DNA from: Rusavskia elegans
Lineage: Eukaryota; Ascomycota; Lecanoromycetes; Teloschistales; Teloschistaceae
Length of the DNA stretch: 64,000 nucleotides
Direction: 5' to 3'
NCBI GenBank assembly: GCA_011316305.1
Contig: SAUG01000021.1
Span: forward strand, 496,001 to 560,000
Below are positions 50,539-61,600 of the stretch, one piece after another. How positions within the stretch are numbered: position 1 is the first letter of the stretch; every line of letters starts with the position of its first letter. Both the position numbers and the translations under genes were made by a program. Under the pieces are notes generated by a model that worked only from the letters and a program-made list of their open reading frames with translations, ran no database searches and was not told the origin of the DNA.

Positions 50539-51419
50539 ATGAAAAGACTTTACTTCTTATTGGCCTCTGTCCCGCTCACTTCGAGTCACGCATTGCTTAT
50601 TGGTAAGGACCTGGTACTCGCACGAAGTCTCTAAGTGGCAACTAAGACCATGGAGTAGACCGCGCCCAACCTCTTCAACCGCCAGATCCTGGCATGACCC
50701 TATCGCAACGACCCGAAGACGCAAATCTGACGCATTTTGGTGCTTGGACCCCAAGTATCGAGAATTGCCCACAGCTTTATACATCGAGGCTGGAGACGAC
50801 CCTTGAATCTGTGAAAGAAACGATCAACAGAGCTATAGCGGAGCTCCGAGTCCGTGTAATCCGACATGACAACGAGGAACGTCGAAAAGCATCGTTCAAG
50901 GATTATCAGTACCTTCAATTCCTCCTTGAGCGACTCTTAGACGTCTCGAACCTCAAATCCGTGACTGGTCTGAAGCCGGACAGAGAAATTCTTCAGAGGC
51001 CCAATCTGGCATGCGTGTCTCCCGAGAGTGCGCAGAAGTATGCATGGCTCGATCTAGGATTTGATCCATGGACGGTATGCAGAACGGACCCCTACCCTCG
51101 GACTTTTGTTGGGCCTTACACCGCCTACATCTTTGTCTGTCCCCAATTTTTCAGCACCTCTCCTCAAGGGATCACGAACCGCTGTCCTCCGGTGGTCAAC
51201 AACCGATTCATCGGGAATGAATACGAATATTATCTAGATAGTCAGCTGTATCAGATGCTTGCACGAATATACAAATTCTACCTTCAAGGACAAGCAATAG
51301 ACGCGCCAGCGCTGGATTGGAATCAATGCATCTTGGACTTGACACCCAGAGAATCAGTACTGAGACCCAAGAACGTGGCACTCTGGACTTTTTGTGAGAA
51401 ACCGTCCCCTTGGCCGTAG
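50539..51419 (+). CDS. secreted protein of unknown function, 2 exons (265 aa)
   Basis: Exon 1 (50,539-50,602) encodes MKRLYFLLASVPLTSSHALL, a classic signal peptide with a positive start, hydrophobic core and SHA cleavage region. An 83-nt intron (50,603-50,685, GTAAGG..GCCAG) separates it from exon 2 (50,686-51,419). The joined frame is open to TAG. The mature part has an NLT glycosylation site and seven Cys, consistent with an extracellular disulphide-bonded protein. The stretch CPPVVNNRF and the later DWNQCILDLTP feel familiar from fungal secreted proteins, some annotated as M35-like metallopeptidases. No HExxH zinc site is present (QMLARIYKFYL lies where one might expect it), so a peptidase role is not supported. 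It lies next to the RIP compartment, a common site for effector-like genes. Confidence 0.7.
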
Positions 51420-52457
51420 CCTGACGGAGGTAGAGCTTAGCAACTAATCCAACATGCCAGTTGTCAACAACAAATGCACCGTCTTCCCGCAGCGTCGATG
51501 ATCTTCATCCTTTTAATCGAACAATGGATTAATCGACGAATCATTTGACACCCATATTGAAAACCCTGCCAGACAAGCAAGGGATATGACCCGAAGAACT
51601 AGCTGTTGCCGGTATCTGGAGACTGTTCTGCATTACATATGGTTCACGGGTCATCCAGAACGGTGTTAGTCTTGAAAAGCATACAATGTCCCGCGTGTTA
51701 GATAAATCATGTACGAAAGTCTTCGCTATTTTGTACTACTGACTGGAAGGTCAGTCTATTGAACAAGACTAAAAAGTCTCCCACTGTCTCTAAATCCTGG
51801 ATTCCTATGTTTTAAGAGTGAGAGCGATGAAAGACTTGCGAGGCGACACTGGCAGAGGTAGAAGAGATGATGAGTCGTTGTGAGATCATTGTGTGCCGGT
51901 ATTACAACCCCTCCCTGTCGACTGCTTTCTCCGTCACTATCGAGGGCCTTTATTGCCGCTTTGCGCGATGAATGCCTAAACATTCTGCTCACTAAGCTTA
52001 AGCTCCTCCCCAGCGCCGAATCTCAAGCATCGTTCTGCATTGGCAGGTTGCGCGCCATCGGAGAACGCATAGTCGATCAACCTCTCGCATTCCAAAAGCC
52101 TCTGTTGGCTGGAAAGGTGGAGTATTTGATCAATGTCCAGGCTGAGAAATGGCATGGGTCCAGCAAGTCAAGATAGGTCGAATACTGATTCCTAGAGAAG
52201 CTTCGCTGTCATTAGTCGATCTCTCCGATATTTCAGACCGTCGAAGGGTGCGTCTACCTTCAGAGGCCAGTACGACTGGAAGAATTTTGACTTCCAACAA
52301 TAACACGGGTCTATTACAAAGTGCCCTTAATCAACCCATTCGACATAATGACCGATACGGCCGCGGTGTCGTCGTATCATCATTGAAGTCTGCAAGTGCC
52401 CGAGTCAACGACACCCCGTTAAGGGTGATTTTACTTCGGAGCGCTCGGTATGCCCCG
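51420..52457. other. intergenic region; one unassigned 98-codon frame
   Basis: Normal-composition DNA. A plus-strand frame at 51,880-52,176 contains FIAALRDECLNILLTKLKLL and looks amphipathic, but it has no recognisable domain and no clear partner exon, so I do not call it a gene. Confidence 0.35.
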
Positions 52458-52516
52458 ATGTGGCTAGCGGTAGTGATCCATGTGGCTAGCGGTACTCACC
52501 CATGTGGCTAGCGGCA
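52458..52516 (+). promoter_or_regulatory. three direct repeats at 22-bp period upstream of the Zn2Cys6 gene
   Basis: ATGTGGCTAGCGGTA occurs at 52,458-52,472 and 52,480-52,494, and with one change (GGCA for GGTA) at 52,502-52,516. The spacing is exactly 22 bp twice, close to two helical turns, and 196 bp before the start codon. The spacer bases differ, so the core is selectively conserved. This resembles an array of regulator-binding sites, perhaps autoregulatory; that role is inference. Confidence 0.6.
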
Positions 52517-52533
52517 AGTATCCGGACCAGCTG

Positions 52534-52548
52534 CTGATCTCCGATCAG
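52534..52548. promoter_or_regulatory. dyad CTGATC-TCC-GATCAG
   Basis: A perfect 6-bp inverted repeat with a 3-bp spacer, 164 bp before the Zn2Cys6 start codon and next to the triple direct repeat. It is a candidate dimer site. Confidence 0.4.
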
Positions 52549-52711
52549 CCTCACGTCACTGCAGACACCACAGATAATGCCTCATGTCTTGTCTTGGCCA
52601 GCGTGCACCACCTTGGCAGCATCAGGCGGTGTATATGACTCGAATAGTCAAATACCCCATATTGGCTGCACTCCCTTCGTGCAATGCTCTCACCCTGCCG
52701 CGTAAGCCAGG

Positions 52712-54239
52712 ATGCCTGGAGTGCCGTCAGGTCGAGGCTGCGATGGCTGTCGGAAACAAAAGAAAAAGGTGATACTCAGCGCTCCGTATGACCAGAACAG
52801 GTCCCACTGACTGCGACCTGCATGTAGTGTGACATTGAGACTTATCCCTGCTCCCGCTGTCGGCGACTGAGCATCCCCTGCATCGGGCATGGCCAACAGC
52901 GCTACAAGTTCAAGAACGAGACCGTAGTTCTGACAGTCGCGAAGCGAGTGACAACCACCAGCTTTTCCCTCGACCAACCACAATCTATCGACCTTACGCC
53001 GTCCAAGACCCTTTGCAACGGTGTATCGAGACTCACGTCCGCTTTCGTCGATAGGATCAGCCAGGACGTAGACATTCGCTTCCAACTGCCCTGGAATTTC
53101 GGAGACTATCTCGTCCAGATCCCACGCCGTCTGGGTATCAGCGAGTCCCTTGACGCCGCCGTAGATGCATTGGTTACTGCTCACACATTCTTCTGCGCCG
53201 GCAATCTGAAACCTGGTCGAGAGGTCCTCGCCAAGCATGCTCAATCCTTGGCCGTCTTGCGTCGTGATCTAACTGATGCGGTCAAGGCTCGGACTTCCGA
53301 GACCCTTGCTGCCATCATGGTCATCTCGATAACCCAGGTTTGATACCCGGACCAGAGAGTCTGCCATAATACTGATCTAGGGCTGGATAGCTGTTCGTAT
53401 ACCCGAGTCAAAGTGGCGCATGTACTCACACCAACGGCGCCACTCGGCTCCTGATGAGTCGAGGCTTCGCCAAACCTCGTGACGAATTTGAGAGACAACT
53501 GATGCTGACTCTGCGTGGTCCAGTGGTAGAACACCCACCAATGTTCACCAGCCCAGTTCGAGCTAACTCACGCAAGGTATTCGAAGCACTGCTAACCGAC
53601 AACATCCATCTTTCAAGTCGTGACTGGAAGATCCTCAACGGAGGATTCCCTGACTCTTACCATAAATATCTGGACGGGCAATGGTTCACCTGCATCGCCG
53701 ATGTACCCGACTTGATTCAACGAAGCAAAGCAGCATTGATTCTGCATGAGCCCCCAAGCCTCCACCTGTTAAGTCTCGAGCTCGAGGTCAGAGCTCTGCT
53801 CGAAGATATCAAGCCTATCATCACCAAAACCCGTGACCGCTTAGACAGCTTCGACGGAACCTCCGTGCCTGCAGTGCTCTCAAACCACCTGCAAGCACAT
53901 TATTTCAGATCACTGGCAATGGCACTCGGCGTGGGCATCATACTCAATTGCGTTCTCAGTGGGCTGGAAGGTACAAGCACTGCCATCTGCGAAGAGTCAG
54001 TCCTTTGGTCAGAAGAAATCGTGCAGCTCGCAGAGATCTGTACCATATACAGGCCACTGGGTTCGATGGCTATGTTGATCGCCCTTCGTATGGCTTGGTC
54101 CGGTGCTGGTTGTGCAGAGGCCAAAGAACGTATAGAATCTTTGCTGGTGGAGTACGGTGCGTGCGTGGGTCTTACGGAGGAGACTGAATGTGGAGATTTA
54201 GGTCAGTTGCAGAGACGGTGGACTTTACAGCAGTTTTAG
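52712..54239 (+). CDS. Zn2Cys6 transcription factor, 4 exons (454 aa)
   Basis: A nuclear DNA-binding regulator. Exons are 52,712-52,768, 52,828-53,337, 53,391-53,525 and 53,577-54,239; all junctions are phase 0 and the frame is open to TAG. The N-terminus MPGVPSGRG leads into the binuclear zinc cluster: CDGCRKQKKK in exon 1, then CDIETYPCSRCRRLSIPC in exon 2. The spacing is exactly C-x2-C-x6-C-x6-C-x2-C-x6-C, so the first intron splits the zinc cluster. The rest has the helical pattern of fungal-specific regulatory domains, with HTNGATRLL, DEFERQLM and DIHLSSRDW-like segments typical of the DUF3468/Fungal_trans_2 group (recalled, not searched). It is convergent with the PKS-NRPS and may control it. 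A triple direct repeat and a dyad lie upstream. Confidence 0.9.
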
Positions 54240-55676
54240 GTACCGAATCAGTGATATGGGATTCCCAGGATGGGAGGAGTAAAAGGGCGGAGGACTGGAT
54301 AAGGGCACTCAGAACAGTCTTGCCGATGGTCAAGGCCCCTGGTTTTGCGAGCATAACAAGCTTCGGGGTCCTCCGTCCCATCGGCTAGCCATTTATAGAA
54401 TGATGAAGCGCTCCCCTACCTTAGTTCGGGTCGTTGATCTCCCGTCATTCCAATCAACTAGTCCGCTTCCCTCTCCTCTCTCCGTGCTACTTTACTTGTC
54501 CATTGCCCTTGCGCTCCGCTGTGAGCCGACTGCGAACACGTCATTCCAACCATCGATGTAGGTACCAGCCACCTGTGCCCGCAGAGCCGCATCAGAGGAT
54601 GGTAGCAAAAGATAAAACAACCTAACCACTTCCAATATAAATATTTCCTCGTTTCATATAGCATTATACACAACTACAATATCCTACCGCAATACACCTA
54701 GCTTCTATCCAATACCCAAACATTGCTGTCATACAAACATCTACCAGATCCTTGCCGTATAAAGTCTATCAAAAGCGAACAAGCGGTTGTACGGGATGTT
54801 TCATCGTTTACGAAACCCCTTTGCTTGGCGGTCTGCTCCCTATAATGCAATTTGAGCGAGGATTTTATTCACTACGCTTATCTAAAAGTGCACCTCTCCT
54901 CCGATGATCCACATCACTAGTCGAAGAGCACAGAAAATCTGGAATACTTGTTATTTCTTTACGAGTTCATCCCTCACACAATGAAGATTCGATAAACATT
55001 CTTCCAGAATCCATTTTGAACTTCCAAACGTTTGAAAATGAACTACTTATTGTCCTACCCCCGTTCCCACATAAAAGGATTTTCGTTGTACCATTTTTGT
55101 TTTTGGACGATGTCTCTGATGGGTTTTGGTGGTCGGTAAGATATAGCTCCCGTGGAAGGAAGAGGAGAGGAGACGAGAGATGATACGTGTAGTGGGTTTT
55201 GGGTTGTGGGGGTGTGCGATTGGGTGATGTGATGTTTATGATAGATATAGGTGTTGGATTTATTGTTTTTGGGTGTTTCTTTTTTGGGGGGAGGGGAGGT
55301 TGTTGGTTTGTATTTGGATAGAATTGGATGGAATTGGGGGTGAGAGGCTGGGGGGGAGAAAGTTGTATATGACCAGGTGGCTTGAAAGGAAAGATGGGAT
55401 ATATAAGTGTTCAAGTTTCCTTCGTCTACAAGCGTGATCGCTCAGCCCTGTTCAGGGACTGCAAGGCCAATCGAGCACGTATCTTAGCAGACGAAGCCTT
55501 CGGTCAATTTTCAACGCGATGGAAATTGAGTCGGAGGCTCAACGAGATGCGCTGATAGCAAAAGGAGGGAGTACTATTCAGTCTAAATCCTCTCTTACTG
55601 CACAGACATGGAAAACCAAGAGACCCCTAATTTCTCCTCTCCCCCCCCCCTCCCCTAATAACGTTGTATGCCTTGA
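54240..55676. other. convergent intergenic region between the regulator and the megasynthase
   Basis: It should hold both 3' UTRs. It includes a G/T-rich low-complexity tract on the plus strand (about 55,180-55,370, with runs of five to seven G) and a C run at 55,640-55,655. No gene was recognised. Confidence 0.5.
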
Positions 55677-58600
55677 TCATTTACACCCATTCATCTCCCC
55701 GTCTCTCTCGCCGTTCATCTCCCCGTCTCGCTCGCCGTTCATCTCCCCGTCTCGCTCGCCGTTCATCTCCCCGTCTCGCTCGCCGTTCATCTCCCCGTCT
55801 CGCTCGCCGTTCATCTCCCCGTCTCGCTCGCCGTTCATCTCCCCGTCTCGCTCGCCGTTCATCTCCCCGTCTCGCTCGCCGTTCATCTCCCCGTCTCGCT
55901 CGCCGTTCATCTCCCCGTCTCGCTCGCCGTTCATCTCCCCGTCTCGCTCGCCGTTCATCTCCCCGTCTCGCTCGCCGTTCATCTCCCCGTCTCGCTCGCC
56001 GTTCATCTCCCCGTCTCGCTCGCCGTTCATCTCCCCGTCTCGCTCGCCGTTCATCTCCCCGTCTCGCTCGCCGTTCATCTCCCCGTCTCGCTCGCCGTTC
56101 ATCTCCCCGTCTCGCTCGCCGTTCATCTCCCCGTCTCGCTCGCCGTTCATCTCCCCGTCTCGCTCGCCGTTCATCTCCCCGTCTCGCTCGCCGTTCATCT
56201 CCCCGTCTCGCTCGCCGTTCATCTCCCCGTCTCGCTCGCCGTTCATCTCCCCGTCTCGCTCGCCGTTCATCTCCCCGTCTCGCTCGCCGTTCATCTCTCC
56301 GTCTCTCTCGCCGTTCGATAAATCTTTCACGGATTCAAGCAGGCTTGCTTGGCCCTTTTGAGTAGGATGGTCAATGAGGTCTTGCATGCTCAAGCCATAC
56401 CCATTTCGCTGGTAACACCGGGAAAGCAGCATTGTGGTCACCAGATCGGCGGCATTAGCACCACCCGAGAACATGGAACGATCTTCCTCCTCCTTCTCGT
56501 CCTTGTTCTTGCTGCCGGCGGCAGCGGCGGCGACAAGACCGACCTCGTCCCAGGCCTGCGAAACGACGGCCTGCGTGAGAGCACTGGGGGAACTTGGTAG
56601 TACTTGACCGTTCTGTAAAGCAGCAGCGCTTGAGGGGCTGGGTTCAGCTGTTGCACTGGCCGGCGGCATCTCAGTATATTCTTCTGCGATACGGTGGAGA
56701 GGCTGCTCCAGAGCCGTCGGCATTGTTTCGAGCACTGTCTGGAAAAGACGAGCGATCCATTGTGCCTTCTCTTCCGGGATCGTTCGCCGCGAATACCACA
56801 TCTGTATCATGAGCTCCTCCATCGATGCAGTGGGCGTGACTTGGAACCACACGTCTGCAGCGGAGCCCACCCCGCCGATAGCCGTGACGGCGCAGTCGAC
56901 CTCTCCAAATCGGACCGAGGGCCCAAATTCCAGCATCGCCTCATCGGTCTGATACAGCAGTACGCTGCTGAACCTCGTCCACGCAGGCCAATCCGAGCAG
57001 GTGCGTATGATGTCGCGGAAACCGACATGTTGATGTGGGATGGCGGCCATAGCCTGGGCCTGGATTTGCGCAACCAAGCTGCCCAGATTGGTAACGCTGT
57101 CGAATCGAGCTCTGACGGGGTTGTAGTTTATACATGGTCCGGGAACCCTATCGACGTCCGGGAAGGATGCGGGATCTCGGTTTGCGTTGGGGACTCCGAA
57201 CACGACGTCTTGTTTGCTGGTGATACGTGAGAGCACAAGCGCCCATGCGGCCTGGACCATGCTCGCGCACGTCCCGTAGGATGTCGTTACCAGTGGGACG
57301 CGCATAGAGATCTCGTCGCAGCAGGGACTGCCCGACGTCGGCTGCAGCCCTGTTGGCGGCGGGACGAGGTACGTCACTGATGAGCCGTGCAGTGTCTGTG
57401 TCCAGAACTTTCTTGAAGCTGCCTTATTCAGGGAGTTAACGTGGGAGACCCAGGCGTGGAAGCTTGGGCCTCTCGAAAGAGATTGCTGCGAGTACGTGGC
57501 GCGCAGATCTTGAAAGATGATGGGGAGTGAGATGGCGTCGTAGAGGGCGTGGTGGATCTTGAGACGAAGCTTATGACATCTTGTTCCCCTTACCTGCAGA
57601 CGGAATTGGGGCAAACTATCCTCGAGTGCAGTATTCATTCCAATATGGTTTTCAATCTCTTCTTCTGCTTCTTCCCCATCGTTGGTGACTTGCACGATGC
57701 CTTTCGGCGAAGATTTAAGCACAACCTGTTGAAGGGTGGTCCCATGCTGTACGAATACCGTCCTCAAGAGAAGATGGTCTCTGATCACCCTCTCACATGC
57801 CCTGGTGATATTTGCCACTTCGAGACCGGCTGCTTTGAATTCCATGGTGAATCTAGCCCTGAATCCCTTGCCATCCAGCTCTGACACTGCAACCATGTCG
57901 GCCTGGAGATCTGTCGCTGCCGCCACGCTCTCGATATTTTCCATCAAGAAGCCATGCTCCATGAGGCTTGTCCTCAAGGAGCTGCTGATACCCGTCGAGG
58001 AGGTGGAGGTTGGTGCTTGTGGGATCAGACTTGCCCCCTCGCTTGAGGTGTTGACAGTGCTAGAAGCCGCTGAACGCATCGCCGCAGCCAGATCCGAGAA
58101 GACGGGCGTCGCAAACACGTCTGTAACCGTCAACGCGAAGCCTGCTCTTCGTGCCGCATTGACTAATCGCATCGCACGGATAGAACTACCACCGAGACTG
58201 AAGAAGTTGTCTGTTGTCTTGATACGATTTACCGGCAGAGCGAGAGCTCGGGCCCATAGCTTCCGTAGCTCAGCCTCGGGGTTTTTGACACCGTTGGCCT
58301 TCGTTTCGCCATTGATGACGTCCTGCGGCGCTTTCACTTGTCTGGTAGCGCTCCCCTGCCCAGAATAAGCACTCAGCTGTTCTGGTGGAAGGCTGGCACC
58401 GAGATTGCGGAGCCATTGTCTGTCCACTTTGTTCGAGCTCGTAAGCGGCATTCTGTTCAGGCGGACAAAGTATTGCGGCACCATATATGCCGGAAGCTTG
58501 GAGACGAGAGCTTGCCTCATCATCGAGGCCTTTTGCGAAAGAGAGGGTAATAACTGACAGGGTGTCTCTGGGCCTGCGGATTCGTCGTTTACACCGGGGA

Positions 58601-61600
58601 CAGCGAAGAACATAGCCAGACATGCGTCCCGGGCCTGATCATATGGCCTGATAAGCTCCACTGCAAGCTTCCAACTAGGGTCCGATATTTGCCAGAGATG
58701 GTGTTCAATCTCCTCCAGTTCGACCCTCTGACCCGCGAGCTTGATCTGAGTGCCCTTGCGGCCGTGGACCATCACTGACCCGTCCGCGGTCTGCATTACC
58801 AAATCTCCCGTTTTGTACCAGCGTTCCGACGATAAGTCCAGTGATGCGAAATCGCTCGTCCAACTCGGTGGCTCTATGAAGGCCTTTCTTGTCTTCTCTG
58901 CATCCCTTAGATAGCCCTGTGCTACAATGGGCCCCTGAACCAAAAGTTCCCCAGGACACCCGAAGGGCACGAGTTGGTCGTGGTTATCAGGGTCGACAAC
59001 CCAGTACCGACAAGCAATAGGGCGCCCAATATTGAGATGGTGTTTGCCGGAAGTTGGTGACACAACACGTAGTGAGGAACAGATGGTTGTCTCACTTGGC
59101 CCGTAGCCATTGATCAGACGAACATTTTTCCACCTTTCTACCATGTGCCGTGGGAACTGTTCTCCGATGAGGCACAGTGTGCGCAAAGTTGGCACCTCAG
59201 AGGGACTCAATAGGCTGGCTGTAGATGGTGACAACAATGCATAGTTGGCACGCGTACGTTGGATTGCGCCGGGGATGTTATTGAGCCTCTCCGCTTCCTG
59301 GGGTATACAGACGCAGCCTCCCGATACCATGGTCATAAAGACTTCGTACATGACAGCATCGAAAATGAAGTTGGAGAACTGCAGGGTCCTGGTTGCTGCT
59401 GACATGCCAAAAGCCCCACGATGATGATGCACACTCGTGGCCAAGTTCGAGTGGGAGATGACAACACCCTTGGGTGTCCCAGTGCTTCCTGACGTGTAGA
59501 GGATGACGCAAGTGTCCAAGGGTTGAATGGTCACCTGCTCTGGACCGCCAGGGGGTAGACTTCGAATACGTTCCATATCGACGATGACAGTATTATTGAC
59601 CGTCACCTTGGCGTTTACTCTCTCACAAAACGCAGACGATATGATGATTGTAGACGCACCGACCTCGGCTAGGATGGTGGAGAGTCTTTGCGCAGGATGA
59701 TCCGAGTCCATACCGACAAGGGCTCCTCCGGCCTTGAGGATTCCCAACATGACAACGGCAGCTGCGGCAGACTTTTCGCAGAAATAGGGCACCATTGTCC
59801 CTACCTTGATGCCGTTCTTGTGAAGCAAAGCAGCCACTCGATCCGAGAGGTCGTCGAGCTGCTCGTAGTCGAGTTCGCAATCCCAGGAACAAATGGCAGG
59901 GGCCGCAGGCTGTCCTTTAGCTACATCGCGAATCTGATTCTGGATGCAGGCATCCACACGGCTGGGGCTGTTTCTGTTCCACCCAAGGAGTAGCGACCTC
60001 TCGTAATCGCTCACAGGCTCCAAGTCGGCCAATAGAGCCGAGGCGTTCGAAAGGAGTTGCGTTATGGCATGTTTGTATTGCTGCAACAGGATATCAATGT
60101 CTTCCCCGGAAATTACTTGGATGTCGAACTGCATCTCGATCCATAACGTCTTGTTGGGTTTGACCCTGCAGCGCGTTATAAGCCTGGCGCCATCGAATGA
60201 GCTCTCGGACGATCTCGACTGGATGAGTTCTAGAACCTCTGGCGACCCTGTTTGGCGGACAGATGTAGGGTCGTTGTGAACAATCAGAACGTTTCCGAAA
60301 GACTGTGACGTCGTTCCTATGCTGTGGCTGGTAGACGTCTCGCTTGAGTTTGGTGTTTGTACGAATGGCGTTATTGCCTTTACGTGTTCCCGGACGGCTC
60401 CAAGAAGCGAGTCGCCCGTGCTCAGTGTGGTAAGATTTATGGCACAAGGTACGACGGCTCCAACTGGTCCAGTCATGCGAGCGATGCCCCCAACCGGTTC
60501 ACTACGGCCGTCCACATGGATGCCGAAGCAGGCTTTCCTATCTTCACCCAGCCTTGAGAGACACAAAGTCCAGGCAGCAGGGAGCATAGCAAGTGTAGCC
60601 TGTACACTGGCACCATCATCAGTAAGAGGCAGCTGAATACCCAAAGTCCTCGAATTGGAGAGGTCTGCCTCAGGTGCATCGTGAGGCACGCGTGGGAATT
60701 GCGATGGTGCTTCTTGGGACCATTGAGGCTGAGCTGTCCAAAAGTCCTGTGCGCCTTGCGCATTATTGCGATCTGACAAGCGGCGAGTATAGGCGCTGAA
60801 GGACTGGAATGGGGCCGGTGGCTTGCCGTCGTCTTCGTATGTTTTGCTGACTGCATTCATGATAAGACTGAGGGTCCAAGGATCGTAGATAGCAGGATGC
60901 AGTGAGAGAACGAGGTATCTCTTGCCGTCTGGCTGATCCACCTCGCCAAATCGGCACAGTGGCCCACCATAGCGGATTCGAAAGCCCCTGTCCCATTGGA
61001 GATAATCAGGGAGGGATGCCTCCGTACTCCAGCCCGGCGTGGCTTTCACAGTGACTTGACAAATACCGCCCTGTCTTAAGGACACAAATCGGGTACGCAG
61101 CGCAGGACTGGCCACTGCCACGGCATCCAATGCGTCGCAGAGTTTGGTCGTCGACACATGTTTCGGCACCCTGAAAACGTACTGGTCCATACAACCCCCA
61201 CTCTTCTGCTGGGCGGACGCCTGGACCTGCTGCTGTTGTAAAGGACTGCATGGATAGATATCCTCGAGCGAGCTGGTCGCCAGCTCGCATTGAGAAGCTG
61301 CCTCACGATATACGCTTCTTGCAACGTCTTGAGCTGAAAAGGCCTCTGACGGTTTGCTGATTGATGACTCGAGCGCCTCGATCGACTGGTCTGGGTCACT
61401 GACAGTTTTTGTGATCAGGGCCGCAAATAAGCTCCCGATTGTTGCTGCTAAAGATCTGGAGATCCTGGCAGCATCGTACCACAGCCTGGATATGATTTTG
61501 TCATTATCGTAAGCCACCCCCGCTGTTATGGCATACTGTAGTCCAGGTAGGTCATGTCAGCGCGTGCTTGAGCATTTTGGGTGGACCAGAGAACCTACCT

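Noticed and set aside
51880..52176. 98-codon plus-strand frame
   Set aside because: It looks protein-like, but no domain, intron or conserved partner was found; left as an unassigned frame.
55055..55414. 119-codon minus-strand frame rich in Pro, Thr and His
   Set aside because: It reads through a G/T-rich low-complexity tract (C/A-rich on this strand) in a convergent 3' region; no homology was recognised.
55690..56313. CRISPR-like regular repeat
   Set aside because: The units abut with no unique spacers, and the genome is eukaryotic; it is a coding minisatellite.
55519..56365. Long plus-strand frames with Ser/Arg/Pro repeats
   Set aside because: They are the reverse complement of the minisatellite inside the megasynthase; they have no flanking domain and no start context.
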